Shown here: positions 1 to 11,275 of the stretch, piece after piece
Numbering within the stretch: position 1 is the first letter of the stretch
Layout: every line of letters begins with the position of its first letter
Source: Corella eumyota
Lineage: Eukaryota; Chordata; Ascidiacea; Phlebobranchia; Corellidae
Length of the DNA stretch: 64,000 nucleotides
Direction of reading: 5' to 3'
Assembly: GCA_963082875.1 (NCBI GenBank)
Contig: OY720098.1
Coordinates: 930,001-994,000, forward strand
Program-made: the position numbers and the translations under genes
Notes under the pieces: generated by a model
The model's database searches: none
Seen by the model: the letters and a program-made list of their open reading frames with translations, nothing else
What the model was told of the DNA's origin: nothing

Positions 1-83
1 GGTTTTAGAATTAAAAAATAACGAAATAAAACTTAAACAAATTTTTTTTAGCTTTCAAGAGTTTGTAGATTAAAAATAATAAA

Positions 84-3000
84 ATGAAACTCTCACTGCT
101 AAGCGTTTTGCTTCTTCACCTTGTGACGTCATCATCATCTACGTCAGAACCAGTGACGTCATGTTGTCCAGAGACGAGCGTAGTAGCGACCGAGGACTCG
201 CTCCTGATTAGTTCTTTTAACATCCAGGTTTTTGGTCAGAGTAAAGTAGGGAAGGAGAATGTAGTTGAGGTGTTAGTGAAGGTGAATAAAGGTTAAGTAA
301 TAAATATGTTAATATAAAGCAATATTAAATAAATACATATTTGCTATATTACTTTACCACGTCAGAACATTTAAGTTTATTCAATATAATTGTTGCCGTT
401 TAGTTTATAATGCTACTCTAGTTTGTTGAATATAAACTGCTTTAATTGTGACGTCATAACTCCCAAAGCGCTACAAGTTTTAGTTCGTTATTAAAGGTCT
501 TAAATGTGAATAATGTGGCATTGGTGCGGCTCGAACTCGAAACCTTTCGATGTGTTTAAGCTATCTGTAAACGCAGGGCTTAAAGGTTAATAACGTGGCA
601 TTGGTGTGGCTCGAATCCGTAACCTTTTGGTGGGTTTAAGCTATTTGTTAAAGTTGGGCTCAAGGGCGAATAGTGTGGCATTGGTGCGACTCGAACCCGA
701 AACCTTTTGGTGTGTTTAAGCTATCCGTAAACACTAGGCTCAGGGGCAAATAGTGTGGCATTGGGTGGCTCGAACTCGAAACCTTTTGGTGTGTTTAAGC
801 TATCCGTAAACACTAGGTTCAAGGGCAAATAGTGTGGCATTGGTGCGGCTCGAACCCGAAACATTTTGGTGTGTTTAAGCTATTTGTAAACGCCGGGCTT
901 AAGGGCGAATAGTGTGGCATTGGTGCGACTCGAACCCGAAACCTTTTTGGTGTGTTTAAGCTATCCGTAAACACTAGGCTCAAGGGCAAATAGTGTGGCA
1001 TTGGTGTGGCTCGAACTCGAAACCTTTTGGTGTGTTTAAGCTATCAGTAAAAACTGGGCTTAAGAACAAATAGTGTGGCATTGGTGCGACTCGAACCCGA
1101 AACCTTCTGGTGTGTTTAAGCTAACCGTAAATGCCGGGCTCATATGTAAATAATGTGGCATTGGTGCGGCTCGAACCCGAAACTTTTTTGGTGTGTTTTA
1201 GCTATCCGTAAACGCTAGGCTTAAGGGCGAATAGTGTGGCATTGGTGTGGGTCGAACCCGTGATCTTTTAGCTTATAATCCAATGCCATAACCAGTATAC
1301 CACACTAGCTGACTTAATTTATCCTAAATCTAGTAAATATTTTTAGATTTTATCTCGATATGATTTGATCATGATCCAGGAGATTAGGGATTCTAAGAAG
1401 ACAGCTTTTCCACGTTTAATTGAAATGTTAAACGAAGCTACAAATGATTCGTTCGAGTTTGAAACTGGGAAAAGGGTTGGAAGGACTTCGTCTAAGGAAC
1501 AATATGGTTTTGTGTATAGGTGAGGTCGTAGGTTCAAATCTCGTCTCATACTATTTTTTAAAATTTTTTTATTGTTTATAAATTTAGTAGTTTGTATATT
1601 TTTTTAATTAACAACGTTTTACTGGTTTATTAATTTAGGTTTTAAGTTTAATTCCGACTAATGGCATTTTTTTAAATTGTTTTATAAATATTAAGCGTTT
1701 GGTTTTATTTTAACTTTAGACATCTTGTAGCATCCTTAAGTTAGAATAAAATAGAAGTTTTAGGTTTGATTCCGACTACCATCATGTTGTAGCATCTTAA
1801 TTTAAAAACGACATCTCTAGGTTAAACGTAACAAAGGTTCTTTTTTTTCGTTTTTATATAATTTTAATCTAAATTTAGAACGTCGAAACTGGAAGTACGT
1901 AACATGTACCAATTCTCAGATGATTACGAAGTCTTTGAACGAGAGCCTCTAGTGGTCAGATTTCGTAGGATCGATAACTTAGGTAACTTATTTATTTAAT
2001 GTTTTTTCTAAATTTGTGTGATTATTTCCAACAATTTTTATGAATATTTTACAACCGCTACAGGGCGGCAAAGAGAGTTCACATTTATTCCACTGCACGC
2101 TAAACCCTCGGATGCCGTCGCTGAAATGAATCATTTGATCCCAGTTTACGAAGAATCAACCAGATATTATGGCCCAGTAAGTTAACTTAAGTATTAGTCG
2201 TTTAAGCTTAATATATTTATTGGACTTGTCATATTGTGTGTGTTTAAAAAAACTTTTTCTTTTTTCTGTACTTAAAATAAAATGGATTTAGCGATTTAAC
2301 AATTAAACCCATTGCTAGGATAGCCTTAACATAGGCCACCAAGTTTATAGGTCACCACAAATGTTAAGATATTTTTTCAACCCTGTCTTTTGATTTTGTG
2401 ATAGATTGTTACGGTTGGTTATGGAATGGGAGGCCTCCCACTAAGTTTTGGGAGGCCCTCCATTCCAGTCTCTATATTGAATGGAGGAGTGTTTGCTTTT
2501 TTTATAAGTCCTCTCAAGTTTAACATAGATCCGCCGACCGTGGCTATAACTGTACTGGCATTTTCCCATTTGAGATTTAGGGCTGAAAACTTTAGGGTAG
2601 TTTGCTCAAGGTTTTTAGTTTGCTTAGTTTTTTAGTTTTTTTTGCTGATTTGGTTTGCGTGCGCTGTTAGTGTTGTGACGTCATAAGTAGTTAAGTTATA
2701 GTTAGATTGGCTAAGTGTGGTTGTATTAGGTTTACTTATTAAAATCTTAAGACCTCATTTTATTTCTTTATATCTAGTTTTTTTAATTGTTTTGTGACGT
2801 CACTTGTGTTGACGTCATACTTTTATAAACTATGTTAGCAATAATGTGTTGTCAGATAGTTTTAAGATGTGTAACAATATGTTTAAATGTGAAGGTATAA
2901 AGGTTATAACTTATATTTTAGGTATGTTTAGGTTTATATAATTAAGCCTAAGATTATATAATATAGTTAATAATTGTGTATTATAGTTTAGGTTTATGCA

Positions 3001-4025
3001 TAAGATTAAGCTGTAAATAATGAATAATAATAATAACTGGTTTAAATGTGTTAGTAAACCGTTAAAAGTAAATCATACTTAAGCTAGGCTTAACTACAGA
3101 AGCTTAAACTTTAGTTTGAGGCAATTATCGTGTTTTAAATAAGCGCTGGTTTTACTAAAAACGTTTTTTTCGCTTAAATTTGCTTTAGGAGTAATTACTT
3201 ATTTACTGATGTTAAATTGTTAACTCTAGCAACTATTTAAACTTAATCTTTACTATGTTAAGTTACATTGGTTTTAATTAAATAAAAATAATTTTTAGTT
3301 AGTTTATTTGTTAAAATTTTGTTTATAAATTAACCCGTAAATCATATTTAGTTTAATTAAAATTTAATTAATTTTATTTATTAATTATTTGTTTATTGTC
3401 ATCATACAAAGTAAATTGTGACGTCATAAAGTCCTAAATACATTGTTAAGTTAACAATTATAATTTTAATTATTACGTCATAATGTTCCTCTATTCTAGG
3501 ACGCGATTATTGCGGGCGACTTTAACGCGGATTGTACCTACGTATGTAAATCATGTTGGGATGACGTCACTCTTAGGTCAGACAATCGATTTAAATGGTT
3601 GATTGCTGATGACGTAGACACGACCACCTACAACACTGATTGTGCTTACGACAGGTTCGTTTGTTTCACTATTGTGACGTCATATAAAATTTGTATTCGT
3701 ATGTTAATACATAACGTGTTATAACTAAACAAAGTTAATTATTACGTCATACAGAATTATTTTGGCGGGAAAATCTCTCCAGGAAAACTCTTGTTGTGCT
3801 ACCGTGTTTAGATTCGATCTCGAATATAATTTAGATGTAGAATTGGTAAGTGTGACGTCATAATATCAATCATTGCATCATTGTGGTAACCTACAACTGT
3901 TGCTAATATAACTATGACGTCATAATATTAAAGTGATTTTGTTTTAGATTTTATTGTAACAAAATAACTTTTTTTAGACAAAAGAAGTTAGCGATCATTA
4001 TCCGGTTCAGTTTACCATTCCGTGA
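84..4025 (+). CDS. DNase I-family secreted endonuclease, complete, 7 exons
   Basis: Predicted secreted Ca/Mg-dependent DNA endonuclease of the DNase I family, 293 aa against about 282 for the mammalian enzyme. Exons: 84-281, 1347-1519, 1879-1982, 2064-2176, 3500-3654, 3755-3845, 3978-4025; every junction is GT-AG and the phase stays in register to the TGA. A hydrophobic signal peptide (MKLSLLSVLLLHLVTSS) opens the protein. Family landmarks appear in the right order: SSFNIQVFG, LSRYDLIMIQEIRD (catalytic Glu), KEQYGFVYR (second Glu), IPLHAKPSDAVAEM (catalytic His), IAGDFNADC (metal-binding Asp), TDCAYDR and VSDHYPV (second catalytic Asp-His). All expected active-site residues are therefore retained. 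The exon 1 donor at 282 was chosen because it joins VLVK directly to ILSRYD as in the family; reading on meets a stop within a few codons. Intron 1 holds a tRNA-like minisatellite and intron 4 a hairpin; otherwise the introns show nothing. The match to the family is strong; which DNase I subfamily is unknown. Confidence 0.93.
490..1310. repeat. Tandem array, about 10 copies of an 80-bp unit resembling tRNA 3' halves (minus sense)
   Basis: Ten diverged units of about 80 bp fill most of intron 1 of the nuclease gene. Each contains GTGGCATTGGTGCGGCTCGA followed by ACCCGAAACC. Read on the minus strand this is a T-arm-like GGTTTCGGGTTCGA followed by an acceptor-like CACCAATGCCAC. The units differ by scattered substitutions and one-base indels, so the array is not very young. 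Confidence 0.85.
1233..1306 (-). other. tRNA-like sequence at the edge of the intron 1 array
   Basis: On the minus strand the segment starts AGTGTGG and ends CCACACT, a perfect 7-bp acceptor-like stem 74 nt apart, with a B-box-like GGGTTCGACC between. The T loop is too short and the anticodon stem is poorly paired, and an internal GGCATTGG/CCAATGCC pairing competes with a cloverleaf. It is more likely the decayed tRNA-like ancestor of the neighbouring repeat units than a working tRNA gene. Confidence 0.35.
2422..2467. repeat. Near-perfect 18-bp inverted repeat (hairpin) in intron 4
   Basis: TGGAATGGGAGGCCTCCC at 2422-2439 is followed after 10 bases by GGGAGGCCCTCCATTCCA at 2450-2467, giving a G+C-rich stem with two mismatches in an A+T-rich intron. 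It could be the core of a short foldback element. The rest of intron 4 (2177-3499) shows no exon or other feature. Confidence 0.7.
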
Positions 4026-5192
4026 CGTCATAATAAGCATAAGTGTACGTCACAAATAAGATTCACCGAACTAACTTTTAGTGTAACAATGTTTGTATTT
4101 GTTTTGACATTTAATTATTTGATTTTAGGATGTTTATATAAATTTAAATTGTTGTATATTTGTTGTTTTGAAATGACGTCATAATACACAGTTTTTTGGA
4201 TTAATTTTTCTCTGCGTTGACATATTTTTGTTTATCCTTAATGTTGAAAGGTTGACTTTTTGACCTAAACATAGAGTAACTTCAATTACCCAGTCTTAAG
4301 TTGAGTTTATCAGTTTGAAATATTTGCTTACCAAAGATGTATATTGATTTTAGAGGTCAAAATGGTGACATGATAGCGGTGGGAATCGAACCCAGAACTT
4401 TACTTCTTCAAAATGTGTCTATCACACCATTAACTTTTTGATAGATGGTTGTAATGTTATATTGTAATACCAGATTTTCAGGCAAATTTTAAACAATATT
4501 TTTCTCAGGTTGTTGATATAAATAAAGCTGAATCGTTGGGAATTCGGGTTTTTTTAAAGCAAAGTGTTGATGTGTATAGCAATATGTTTATAATTATTGG
4601 TCTAAATATTTGATTTAAGAATTTTGGGTATTTAAAAAGGTGAATGCGTTTGAAATGTTAAGTTATCATTAATCAACTAAAAAGAGAATTAAAATTAGAA
4701 TTAAAAAAATTGAAAAAAATTTAGATGGCATATTTTTAAATAAGAATCTAACCTTGATGTGCATATTATTTCTGCAATTTACTTTCGTCGTGACGTCATA
4801 GTCAACTACGTCATCAGCGATGACGTCATGTTGTTTTTGGGTCCACAACCTGATTTATTGTTGATAAAAGAGCTAAAAACCCAAACTTTTGAAGGAGCTA
4901 AAATAAGAAACCAGGAGGCGGTTCAAATCCTGCTTAAAATATTTTTTTTTATTAAAAAATTAAAGATAAATGAAATTCGATTTCTACTTCTTTTATGTTA
5001 TTAAATCCCTGAGTAGGGCTTTAATAAAAACTTCTACCAAGCTCAAAGAAAAAAACGACAAGTTAATAAAGGGTAATATACAAAGTTAAAGGTTAACTTA
5101 CAAACACAAACGAAGTTATTTAAAGTCAAATATTTTTTTCAATTGTTGTTATATAACAATGTTAATTATTACGTCATTATTACGTCATACAG
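4026..5192. other. Gene-free spacer with a tRNA-like relic
   Basis: No exon I can support. On the minus strand at about 4370-4428 there is a tRNA-like 3' part (GGGTTCGATTCCCACCGC) with acceptor-like TATCA/TGATA ends but no room for a D arm. A B-box-like GGTTCAAATCC followed by an oligo-T run lies at 4919-4948. Several TGACGTCA palindromes also occur here. Confidence 0.6.
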
Positions 5193-5727
5193 AATTATTT
5201 TGGCGAAAAATTCTCTCCAGGAAAATTTTTGTTGTGCTTCGGTGTTTCGATCTCAAATATAATTTGGATCCAGAATTGGTGAATGTGACGTCATAGTTCA
5301 TTGTGTCGATTGGCAAATCGTGTTATTTTCCAAAGAATGACGTCATATTTTCGAAAATCAATTTTTTTGGAAATTCTACGAAATTCAAATTTTCCGGATT
5401 AAAAACAACATAGTTAATCTAGCGTAACCTTTTTTAATTGTGACGTAACAATTCCCGTGTATTTCTTAAATAAAAAAATTTTTAGTGATTGATGAGTTTG
5501 TAGAATTGTGACGTCACTGTTAAATTGTTGAAAACAATGGATTCTGTTGGGTTGAAAAAATATTTTAATTGTTACAAAACAATAAACAAACAAACAACTA
5601 TAACAATCGAAAATTTAATTTAAAAGTCGATATTTATTTTATTATCTCAAAATTTCAAAATATCGATAACTTAAAATCTTATTTTAAGAACACAGCCGTA
5701 AGTGACCATTACCCGGTCAAGTTTTAA
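5193..5727 (+). pseudogene. Decayed duplicate of the last two exons of the DNase I-type gene
   Basis: 5193-5278 copies exon 6 of the upstream nuclease gene, including the TTACGTCATACAG acceptor, the IILA start and the SLQENFCCASVF stretch. A 5-base loss relative to exon 6 shifts the frame to a stop. 5689-5727 copies exon 7 and reads TAVSDHYPVKF then a stop, with the Asp-His pair retained. The spacing between the two copies is wider than in the parent. No copies of exons 1-5 are visible. It reads as a tandem duplication of the gene's 3' end that has decayed; use as an alternative 3' end is unlikely because of the shift. Confidence 0.8.
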
Positions 5728-7975
5728 GTTTTGTGACGTCATAATAGGCATGCATGTGATGTCACAGATAAGATTATGAAAGAACAAACGTGTTAAGTTG
5801 ATTAGTTTGATGTTTTATGTTTTTTGTTGAATAATTAATTTGATTTTTCCGATAATTGCGAAGCCATCTTGTCGAAAATAAATTTATTTTTATTTGCGGT
5901 TTAAACTTTTAAAAGTTTAATTAAATTTAATAAAGTTTTTACATGTAGAAAACCACAAACAAAACTTATTATTTTGTTAAGTAAAATCTTACTAAGATCT
6001 ATTTTAAAAATATTTGCAGTTGTTTTTTAAATTATTTAATTAAAAATAATATTTTAGAAATAATAATAAAAAAATCAATATTTTTACATCAACAAATATG
6101 ATAAAAATTGTGTATTGTGATTAACACTATGTTATTGTTAATAATAAATGAGGGTTATGACGTAATAGATGATAATGTTTTGTTTAAAAATGATAAATAA
6201 TTTTATTGGTCTACCAGGGGTTGTATTTTAATTAATTTCAAGATATTATTTTGTAATTAATGTCAACTTAATCAGTTTAATTAAATAATATGCGTTAATT
6301 TTTAATTAGATTTCAAAGTTTGTGATTTTTTAAATCAGTAAATTTTCCTATTTTTAAGTTTTTTTTAAATTTAAATATTTCACGTTTTTACGCAACATTT
6401 ACACTTCAATGATTAAACAAAGCAAATTATGACGTCATCGTGAACACGAAATTTTTAACCAAAACAAGCCGTGTTTGCTCGAGCATGTCCTAAATTTAAC
6501 GTTTTTTATTTTTGTTGTTTTTATAAAAATAAATTTAAAATTTTGTTTTAAAATTTGACCGGCAAATTTTGACCCGAAAGACGTCGAGATATTTGTAGAC
6601 TATGACGTCATATAAATTCTTGAAAAATTTAAAAAAGTTTTCTACGTAAAGGAGAAAATTATTTTTAAATGATTTGCATTTTTTAATTTTTAATTAATTT
6701 AAAATTAATTTTTTTATTGTTGTCCTTTTTAGGTTTCGAATATATTTAAAAATAAATTTGGCTTCGGGCGATGGTAATTCAAAAATATATAAATAATTTG
6801 TAATTAATAATTAAACTAATTAATATTTTAAAGTTTGTTTTATATTTGTGTTTTCATTTCTTTAGTTTTAATTAAATTTTAAAAACAATGCGAAATTTAA
6901 AACCTTTTTCAATTTTTTCATTTTTACAAAATTTGATCTGTTTTTGTTTAATTAAAAGCTTTAAAATAGTCTTTTAAATTGACAGGTTCATGTTTATGCG
7001 CGCATAAATAGCCGCTGTGACGTCATAAAACACGTCGTTTATCCATTTTTAATGAAACTTGTTTTTATATTGGTCACGTGGTTCACATTTTTTCGTTTTT
7101 TTTTCGTGAGTTTTGTATAAAAAGAAGAAAAAATCGTGAAAATCACATTTTCAAAAACAAGTTTGGCTAGATTTAACATTTAAACAAAAAAATAAGTTTT
7201 TAAAATTAATTTAGTTTTTAATTAATTATTTCAAGTTTTAAAATTTTTTTTAAATATTTAATTTTGCTATCAAGTATTTATTAAAAATTTACGGCTAGTT
7301 TTTAGGATTATTTGATTAAGAAAATATAATTTTATTTTAAGCTTTTATTTTAAGCTGGACATGTAAAATTTTATTTAATATCGGTTTAAATTAATGATTT
7401 AAATTCTGTAATATTCGATTTAGAGAAAGGGCATCGTGTAATATTAGCTGTTTAATATCTTGTTTAAAATATTTAGGGAAAATGTTTTATTTATATGGAA
7501 ATATTGGTTACAAAATATACAAACATTAAATTAAATGTGAAACGAATATGAGTAAGCAGGCTTAAGTTAAATTAAATGTCAGAAATTGTTTTTTTCATTT
7601 TTAAAACTTTTTATAGATCAAATTTAAAAGTCGAATTGTAAATTAACAAAATGTTATCTATATATAATGGAGCTATGTAGGTGATATATATATATTAAGT
7701 ATGCCCGATATATAGGCTTACAAATTAAATAAAAACAAATTAAATGAAAGCCAGTTTTGATGCGCGGGTAAATTATGTAGACAAATATTAGTTGAGAGTT
7801 GCGATTACAACAATTGAAATGCTGACTGTAAGGCAGGTCTATGAGCTAGTATTGTTAAACTTATTATAAACAAAAAAATTGAAAATATATTAAGTTTTAA
7901 TTTTTAGTTATTTAAAAGTTTTCAACAATTTTACAGAAATTTTTTAAAATTCAAAAAAAAAAATCAAACATAAAA
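5728..7975. other. Very A+T-rich spacer with a possible promoter near 7.07-7.12 kb
   Basis: No exons supported. The noteworthy part is 7069-7124: an inverted CCAAT box (ATTGG), a CACGTG E-box at 7075-7080 and a TATA-like GTATAAAAAG at 7115-7124, with a TGACGTCA at about 7017. This could be the promoter of the peptide gene starting at 7976 if that gene has a 5' untranslated exon; no such exon is visible to prove it. Confidence 0.35.
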
Positions 7976-8464
7976 ATGGCAAAACTGGTTTCAATATTAA
8001 TGGTGTTAACCATCACAATGACCATTATTACGTTGGTTCGACCAGCACCGCGATACCGACATTACTTGTTTTATAAACGAGGTTTGCAAACAATTTGTCC
8101 GTCGATGTGTCATCACTGTAGCGGGGTCCTGCTTGGAGCAAGAAAACGTCGCGATACTGGAGGTAGGTGGATCGAATCCCGGTAGAAGCATTTTTTTTTT
8201 AATTTTTTATTTTTAATTAATTTTAGTTAAATTACAAAAAGTATAATTTTTTCTTTAAAAATTTAATTCAAATTTTTTAATTAATTTTCAATTATTTTTT
8301 TAGTTGAAAATATGAGTTCATTTTCCGATGTTTTTGATTCCCGCGAAAAAAATCAAGACAATGACGACTATGACGTCATACCCGAACAATTAAATTATTT
8401 CCAGAAGCGAAGTATCAGAGTCTGGACTATGTGCATGAATTGTCGAGGAATTTGCTTAATTTAA
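7976..8464 (+). CDS. Secreted peptide precursor with two 3-Cys peptides, 2 exons
   Basis: A 115-aa predicted precursor from exons 7976-8162 and 8304-8464, spliced in phase 1 (GGAG|GTAGGT, TTTTTTAG|TTG). It starts with a clear signal peptide (MAKLVSILMVLTITMTIITL). Dibasic sites then delimit two candidate mature peptides: KR-GLQTICPSMCHHCSGVLLGA-RKRR in exon 1 and KR-SIRVWTMCMNCRGICLI at the C-terminus. An acidic spacer rich in Asp and Asn lies between them. The Cys spacing is C-x3-C-x2-C in the first and C-x2-C-x3-C in the second, mirror images. This is the layout of a neuropeptide or hormone precursor. I do not recognise the family: it lacks the insulin/relaxin A-chain pattern and the vasopressin pattern. 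A TGACGTCA palindrome lies inside exon 2. The gene-like structure is fairly secure; the processing is inferred. Confidence 0.72.
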
Positions 8465-9847
8465 AAAAATTATTTATTTATTTTTGTTTGTATTTATATG
8501 TCGTAAAATTTATTTATTTTGTTTAAAAATGTTTCAAAAAAAGCGATCACCAGATATTTGTGTTTTATTTTTAATTTGCACATTTCGCTAAAATTTTCTA
8601 AAATAAAAATTTTCGCTGAATTGATTTTTTCTGTATTTAAATTATCGCGCTGAGTTAAAAACATGTTTATTTCTTAACTGTGACATCACAGCTGTCATTG
8701 ATTCGTCACTATTACTTGATTGATGACGCCAGAAGTTCAATTTTTGTCGAAAACGAAATATTTTTAAAGTAAAAACATGTTTATTGTCGATAGTTAAACG
8801 AAATAAAATGTCGCAAACCAGGGGTTGTGACGTAATAATCCCTGTTTGTTGTTTTAACAAAGATCTAATTACAAGAATGTTGCAGGGATTTTGCCTCCGC
8901 TGCACGTAACTTGAAATCGTTTAAAATCTGTCAATTAGGGTTAAAAATAATTGTGCAATTTTAAATAATTAATTTTATTTTAACAATTTTTAAAAAATAA
9001 TTTTATTTTAACACAGGTTAAATGTAAGCAAACGCAACCCATTTGTTTATCTAGTCTTATTTCTTAATTTTTAAATTTTTTAACAAGTAAAATTAGATAT
9101 TTTTATAGCTCTTTGGCACCCTCCACCGCCGATATCTATAAAAAATATTTGACGCTAGGTTTTAGTATTGAGCATTAAAACTTTACCTTTCTAGTTGTAC
9201 CGTATGTTTAAATGTTGTTGAAAACACAAATAAACTAACGTTGAGTTCGATAAAACAATGCATGTTTGTCAAGCTCATAAAAATAAAGAGAAGGGTTGTT
9301 GACATAACAAGGAATGCGACCGTATCGTAGTTGGGTTTATGACGTAATGTTAACAAACGTGTGTTGGATCAAAAGCAAAGCTATGAATGTTGCCAGCAAT
9401 GTACATAAAGGTCGCGTGATAAACGCTGTAAATAAACGTTGTCAAAAAGTTGTGATAAAAGTTGTGATAAACGTTGTCATAAAAAATATGTAAATCATAA
9501 GTCATGCGTAATAGTTTTTTTAACCTTATTGGCAAAGTGTTATAGGAATATAAATTTGTGAGTTAAATATCAACGTAAATATAAAATACATTAAAAAACA
9601 TATTTTGAATAAAACAACAAAAATAATAACTAAAAAAATATATTTTTGGGTCTTTTATAAAATCTTTAAATCTTGAACGTGTACTTTAAAAATATTTAAA
9701 ATTTAAAAATATAATTTTGTTAAAAAAAATTGTAAAGTTGCGATCACGAATAAATGTAGTTGTGGTGCGTGAAGGAAGATGATTTACAAGACTTTGTTTA
9801 AAGTAATATAATCCAATAAATACCTTTTTTTAACCTTTTTTTTTCAG
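8465..9847. other. Gene-free spacer
   Basis: No convincing exon on either strand. A short imperfect direct repeat of GTTGTGATAAA/CGTTGTCATAAA type lies at about 9415-9485. Possible polyadenylation signals for the peptide gene are A+T-rich and not decisive. Confidence 0.5.
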
Positions 9848-9986
9848 CTATGCTGACATAGGGTATTGTGAAACAGAATTATGTAAAGGAGGTGTGTGTA
9901 GGGTGTGTCCTGGTGACGAACACAAAACATTTGAGAGACTGTTTCTACTCAGAAAAAAAGCAGACGGAAAAAAGAAGTTTTTCTGA
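9848..9986 (+). CDS. Candidate terminal exon, Cys-rich, unrecognised
   Basis: After a strong pyrimidine tract and CAG acceptor (9838-9847) only one frame is open. It gives 45 residues: YADIGYCETELCKGGVCRVC, then a charged tail PGDEHKTFERLFLLRKK, ending at a TGA. Four closely spaced cysteines suggest a small secreted disulfide module. No upstream exon with matching phase was found, so the gene model is incomplete. A longer overlapping frame in this stretch lacks an ATG start and is not open from the acceptor, so I do not favour it. Confidence 0.3.
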
Positions 9987-10233
9987 TGTTTTTTTACGAC
10001 CACAAACGAGAAAAAATGGGGTAACATTCTTTCAAAAAAGAAAGTTAGAAAAAGAACGCACACGAAAAAATGAAACAGTTAAAAAAAACTCACACGAAAA
10101 GATCCAGTTGAAACGTTTCTTTGGTGCTGTAAAAAAGAGATTTTATCACCAACCTTTTATTTTGTTGAATACTTTTTCTTTGTATGCGCAATTTTTTGAT
10201 AAATCTTCTAAAACACAATTTATTATTTTTTAA

Positions 10234-11019
10234 TCAACTAATTGATTATTTTTCAAGACAAACTTGTTATTTAAAAATAAATAATTTACATAGTTCCAGT
10301 GACGTCACGATATCAAAACAGGCAATATCTTAGTGGCGTCACGACAGTGAGCGAAGAATCTCAATCAAGTTTTTGTTTTGTGACGTTACAGATAAGATGA
10401 TTTTTCGCCAGTATGTGCGTTTATAAAATTGTCGTAAATTACTTTTTTGTTAGTTGTTAGGTGATACAAATTCTTTATTATTCCTAGACAGATTTTTTTA
10501 TGTTAACCAAAAAGACATAAAATAAAAACAAAGAAGTAGATTATTTTTAAGCTATTTTTTAAAAATCGAAACCGGTCCCAAAACAAATTTGTTTTAAATG
10601 TATAGTAAGAACTTAAAGTTTTAAATGAATTTTTTAGTAAGTTTTAAATAAGTTTAATTATTTTTTTTTTAAACCAGATGACCAGCAAGTTTTGAATAAA
10701 TTTTACTTTTTTTAGTTATGTTTATCTTTTGACAAGTTTAACATATTTTATTTTACCAACAATGCTTCTTTGAAAAAGTTTTAATATTTTGAGTTCAAAA
10801 ACGTTTTAATCCATTGGTCCCACCAATAACACCACTATTCAGGGTCTCTTTTAACAAATTGTTATTTTTTATTAGAATATATGACTTTTAAATGTTTGAT
10901 TTTTAAATGTTCATATATATATTCGATTATTAAAAAGCTTATACCAAAGCTTATATTTTTATTTTTACCCTTTATATTTTTACCCTTTATGTGTTTTTGT
11001 TTAATATAATATATTTTAG
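10234..11019. other. Gene-free spacer
   Basis: A+T-rich; one TGACGTCA near 10300 is the last of the cluster that begins at the left edge. Nothing else supported. Confidence 0.5.
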
Positions 11020-11275
11020 AACTCCGTTTACACCTTACATGAATTCAGAGTGTTGTTATAGAAAGACCTCGAATTGGCGTTCCCAAATGAAAGTAAATAC
11101 GTTTCAGTTTACCTTTTCAATACAACGGTTGCTTGGTAAATTTAATTTAAAATTTAGTAGCTCGACTACCCAACACACCTTTTTCCCTTGTGAATGTCGA
11201 CCTTGCGCAATAAAAAACTTGATAAATGTTACCAGTTACCAGGAAGATAACGTTTTCCCACACGTTAGATACTAA
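11020..11275 (+). CDS. Candidate terminal exon with Cys pairs, unrecognised
   Basis: From a TATTTTAG acceptor at 11012-11019 one frame stays open for 84 residues to a TAA. It contains NSECCYRKTSNW near the start, HTFFPCECRPCAIKNLINV near the end and an NVT glycosylation motif. Five cysteines in two clusters suggest a secreted protein. No matching upstream exon was identified, so it may be the 3' exon of an undetected gene, possibly including the candidate exon at 9848, or a chance open stretch. Confidence 0.3.

Noticed and set aside
4759-5004. 81-codon open frame in the spacer after the nuclease gene
   Set aside because: No ATG start, no similarity to the nuclease exons, runs through a tRNA-like stretch and oligo-T.
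7976-8464. Insulin or relaxin-type assignment of the peptide precursor
   Set aside because: The A-chain pattern with adjacent cysteines is absent; each peptide has only three cysteines.
9868-10233. 121-codon Lys-rich open frame
   Set aside because: It lacks an ATG start and is not open from the nearby acceptor; A-rich sequence explains the Lys content.
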